A DNA stretch of 25,335 bases, from positions 1 through 25,335 of IMG/VR virus record IMGVR_UViG_3300025009_000357; one strand, given 5' to 3'. Within the stretch, counting starts at the first letter, position 1. Each line of letters starts with the position of its first letter. Shown one piece after another: positions 23,101 to 25,335 of the stretch. The notes below the pieces were generated by a model. It saw nothing but the letters and a program-made list of their open reading frames with translations, had not been told where the DNA came from and searched no databases. The stretch is from a virus. The position numbers were made by a program, and so were the translations under genes.

Positions 23101-23911
23101 AAAAAGACCTTCCTTCCAATTTTATCCAAGTGATTGGCTCGCAGATCCGAATGTTATAGCCATGACGGCAACTCAACGCGGAGGATATATACAACTACTC
23201 GCGACAATGTGGACAACAGCAGAATGTGAATTGTGGAATGACGACGCTTATTTGTCGAAAATATCAGGATTAACAGATATAGAATTAGGATTGGTAAAAC
23301 GATGCTTTGTTAAAAGTCCTATACAAGCCGAAAACATAACTCATAAACGATTGATATACGAGCGACATAAACAAGATAACTTCAAAGATAACTGCTCACG
23401 CGCCGGAAAGCAGGGTGGAGGCAACCCAGCCTTTAAAAAAGGTAAGCCGAACCCATACTATTCGGCTCTGGTAGCGGGGAAAGATAAACATAAAGGTATG
23501 GATAAAGGAGAGGATAAAGGTAACATAAACTCTTCTTCTCCTTCTTCTTCTCCTTCTTCTTCTCCTTCTTCTAAATCTCTTAAGAAAGAGATACACTTAG
23601 GCGTTTATGAATACTGGAATTCTAAAGAAATAATTAAACACAAACAATTCACGGATGGTATGGATAAGGCTATTGGCAAGGCGTTAAAGACCTATACAGA
23701 TACTGACTTAAAGACAGCCATAGACAAATACGCGCTGGTTTTATCTAGTGATTTGTATTTCTGGACTCATAAGTGGACTCTTGAAGATTTCCTCAAGCGT
23801 GGGCTTACGCGCTTTGTGGATTCACCCATTGAAAGTTTTTTAAAAATCAAAGACGACAACGGACAACCGAAGCATGAGATATGGAAGCAAGAAGGTTACT
23901 ATGACGACTAA
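23084..23911 (+). CDS. Replication protein with DUF1376 N-terminal domain
   Basis: This 275-residue protein starts with the DUF1376 pattern: FQFYPSDWLADPNVIAMTAT then QRGGYIQLLATMWTTAECEL, followed by LSKISGLTDIELGLVKRCF. Residues about 150-166 are a Ser/Pro linker (SSSPSSSPSSSPSSKS). The C-terminal part (KTYTDTDLKTAIDKYALVL, WTLEDFLKRGLTRFVD) resembles the end of phage replisome-organiser proteins. Such proteins bind the origin and recruit a helicase loader, which is encoded next. Its start overlaps the small gene before it. The leader is CCTAACCAAACCAACA. The role follows from its neighbour and domain; the DNA target is unknown. Confidence 0.75.
   Translation: MTNENRKRPSFQFYPSDWLADPNVIAMTATQRGGYIQLLATMWTTAECELWNDDAYLSKISGLTDIELGLVKRCFVKSPIQAENITHKRLIYERHKQDNFKDNCSRAGKQGGGNPAFKKGKPNPYYSALVAGKDKHKGMDKGEDKGNINSSSPSSSPSSSPSSKSLKKEIHLGVYEYWNSKEIIKHKQFTDGMDKAIGKALKTYTDTDLKTAIDKYALVLSSDLYFWTHKWTLEDFLKRGLTRFVDSPIESFLKIKDDNGQPKHEIWKQEGYYDD
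23531..23572 (+). repeat. In-frame 12-bp tandem repeat coding SSSP
   Basis: TCTTCTTCTCCT is repeated three and a half times, coding the Ser-Ser-Ser-Pro linker of the replication protein. All units keep the frame, so copy-number change would only alter linker length. Confidence 0.8.
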
Positions 23912-23928
23912 TTTTTAACCATAAAAAT

Positions 23929-24846
23929 ATGATAATCGGAAAATGTTTCAAAACATCAGAGGAGAATGGAGCGCGTATATATTCCAGCCTTATGGATGAG
24001 AATAATGGGTTTGAACATCCAAGGGATTTTCTTTTAAAGACAATTGTTAAAGGCTTGGGATTGCGCCAGATAGAATTTACAGATGGTGTTGTTGAAGAAA
24101 GTTTTTGTATAACTTGTAATGGCAAACTTGGATATGAGAAATTTATGCTTGGTGATTATGGCGAAATAGAGGCGTTGAGAAGTGAATGTAAGCCTTGCCG
24201 TGATAAGGCTTTACTTGACTGCGAAGCAATAAAAAAAGAACAGGAGTATATTGTCAAACAGTGCAAGTGCAGTGGAAGACAGAATAAGAAGATTAAACAC
24301 ACCGGAATCGAAGTGGGTTGGTCTGACATACTAGATGGATTTGAATTTCAAAAACAGTTTCTTGATTATGCCGAAAGGATATTGGATGGCAAAGAGGAGC
24401 TGGGTGCTTATGTTTTCGGTGGGTCTGGCACTGGAAAAACATTCCTTGCGAAGTTATTGAATAACGAACTTGTAGAATCAATGCGCGATGTTGTGTTTTT
24501 CAAAGCTGTTGACTTGGCGATGGTATTACGCACAGTCTCAATGGCAAACCGAAGGGATGAGGATGTCATGGGAAAAATTATAAACGACTTACGCTCGGTA
24601 GATGTATTGATTGTTGATGATTTGGGTACACAGAAAAACACGGATTTTGTGAAAGAGATTATGTTCTCAATATTCGATACGAGATACGACAACAGGAAGA
24701 AAACAGTTATCACGACAAACCTAACGGCTGATGACATAGGAGATGATCGGTTGGCTTCAAGATTCGCGGATGCTGGATGGATGAGGAAGTTTAATTTCAA
24801 AAAACACGACTTAAGACAATTAAAATTTAATCAAAAAAATCTATGA
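23929..24846 (+). CDS. DnaC-like AAA+ helicase loader with N-terminal zinc site
   Basis: This 305-residue protein has Walker A GGSGTGKT (residues 164-171), Walker B VLIVDDLG (about 226-233), sensor-1 TTNL, and an arginine-finger region (DDRLASRFAD). These mark it as a DnaC/IstB-type ATPase that loads a replicative helicase. Before the ATPase are two Cys pairs, CITC (60/63) and CKPC (87/90), which probably bind zinc. More cysteines lie near 100-120 (DCEAI and QCKCSG). DnaC itself lacks such a zinc knuckle, but DnaI of Firmicutes has one. It follows the DUF1376 replication protein by 17 nt, with leader TTTTTAACCATAAAAAT. No helicase gene is seen in the window, so a host helicase is the likely partner. 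Confidence 0.85.
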   Translation: MIIGKCFKTSEENGARIYSSLMDENNGFEHPRDFLLKTIVKGLGLRQIEFTDGVVEESFCITCNGKLGYEKFMLGDYGEIEALRSECKPCRDKALLDCEAIKKEQEYIVKQCKCSGRQNKKIKHTGIEVGWSDILDGFEFQKQFLDYAERILDGKEELGAYVFGGSGTGKTFLAKLLNNELVESMRDVVFFKAVDLAMVLRTVSMANRRDEDVMGKIINDLRSVDVLIVDDLGTQKNTDFVKEIMFSIFDTRYDNRKKTVITTNLTADDIGDDRLASRFADAGWMRKFNFKKHDLRQLKFNQKNL

Positions 24847-25103
24847 AAAAAACAATCAACACAGATAAAAGATCAGATGATGCAATTTTTATATTCGACT
24901 ACATGATGAGTAAATTCCAAGCGTTCTATAAAACAAGTGATGTCAAATATGGTACGCTTGACTATTTTTATATCGAGGAAAAATTCACGGTAATGGCAAG
25001 AATGATTAAAGAAAAATTCAATGGAGATTTTGACAACTTCACAGGAGCGATTCTTAATGCGCTTGCTTCAGGAAAATATGACGACAAGGATTTATCTGCT
25101 TAA
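24843..25103 (+). CDS. Hypothetical early protein
   Basis: This 86-residue protein overlaps the helicase loader by 4 nt (ATGA), so it is probably translationally coupled. It is helical and acidic (DAIFIFDYMMSKFQAFYKTS, then KFTVMARMIKEKFNGDFDNF, then TGAILNALASGKYDD). I recognise no family. Its place beside replication genes hints at a replication or recombination helper. Confidence 0.7.
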   Translation: MKKTINTDKRSDDAIFIFDYMMSKFQAFYKTSDVKYGTLDYFYIEEKFTVMARMIKEKFNGDFDNFTGAILNALASGKYDDKDLSA

Positions 25104-25121
25104 ATCATAACCAATACAAAA

Positions 25122-25335
25122 ATGGAATCAATCGAAATCTGCCAATGTTGCGGTCACAAGACTACAATCTACAAGCATACGCTCAACGCCTCGATGGTAT
25201 CGGCTCTCGCCAAGCTGGTGGAATTTTACGAGAAGAACAAGGCAAGAGCCAATCTTCAAAAGGATTTGGCACTTACGAAAAACCAGTACAATAACTTTCA
25301 GAAATTGCAGTATTGGGGATTGGTACACAGGAATA
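25122..25335 (+). CDS. Zinc-finger phage protein, partial at the right edge
   Basis: The frame starts at ATG 25122 and runs open to the end of the window (71 codons). It begins MESIEICQCCGHKTTIYKHT with a CxxC pair (C7, C10), then LNASMVSALAKLVEFYEKNK, then KNQYNNFQKLQYWGLVHRN. The 'NFQKL-x-Y-x-GLV' pattern is one seen in phage proteins of unknown function with a zinc ribbon and a winged-helix-like part. Leader CATAACCAATACAAAA. It may regulate or assist early functions; that is a guess. Confidence 0.7.
   Translation, partial: MESIEICQCCGHKTTIYKHTLNASMVSALAKLVEFYEKNKARANLQKDLALTKNQYNNFQKLQYWGLVHRN

Noticed and set aside
23531-23572. CRISPR-like short repeat
   Set aside because: The units are tandem with no spacers and code an in-frame Ser/Pro linker.

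Overview
The window reads as part of a tailed double-stranded DNA phage genome. Most of it (about 1-22600) is one long leftward-transcribed late operon. A shorter rightward early operon (about 22900-25335) starts from the same control region. No integrase, repressor, lysis gene, tRNA or CRISPR array is visible. Almost every gene lacks a Shine-Dalgarno sequence and has an A/T-rich leader instead, often with TAACC or AACACAC just upstream of the ATG. That points to a host that does not depend on Shine-Dalgarno initiation. Bacteroidota are one such group, but the host cannot be settled from this sequence. The standard genetic code fits all long frames.

Late operon, in transcription order from right to left: small terminase, large terminase, a portal fused to a Mu gpF-like head morphogenesis protein, three small overlapping genes (zinc-ribbon-like, membrane, and a Mu Com-like zinc protein), protease/scaffold, DUF2190-like decoration protein, and major capsid protein. 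A block of fibre and adhesin proteins follows (13037-14800, 11288-12670, 10481-11260, 9407-10174). Then come head-tail connector proteins (gp36-like, gpG/tail-completion-like, tail terminator-like), tail tube, tail assembly chaperone G/GT, tape measure (split between two frames), a large tail hub protein, and a partial structural protein running off the left edge. No sheath gene is seen. Together with lambda-type chaperone and tape measure genes this suggests a long, non-contractile (siphovirus) tail on a capsid whose genes resemble Mu.

Early operon: a 57-residue protein not previously apparent, a DUF1376-type replication protein, a DnaC-like AAA+ helicase loader with an N-terminal zinc site, an 86-residue protein, and the start of a zinc-finger protein. 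This implies replication by recruitment of the host helicase rather than Mu-type transposition.

The most interesting signals are in the RNA of the late operon. A canonical -1 slippery heptamer (CCCAAAC) with a stem 7 nt downstream fuses the tail chaperone to a 73-residue extension that is not annotated as a simple ORF. An H-type pseudoknot lies between the tail tube and chaperone genes. A 45-nt hairpin begins directly after one stop codon, and a 13-bp hairpin has a triloop that is exactly the stop codon of the Com-like gene. Three of these structures contain G-U pairs that work only in the leftward transcript, which supports a role in RNA.
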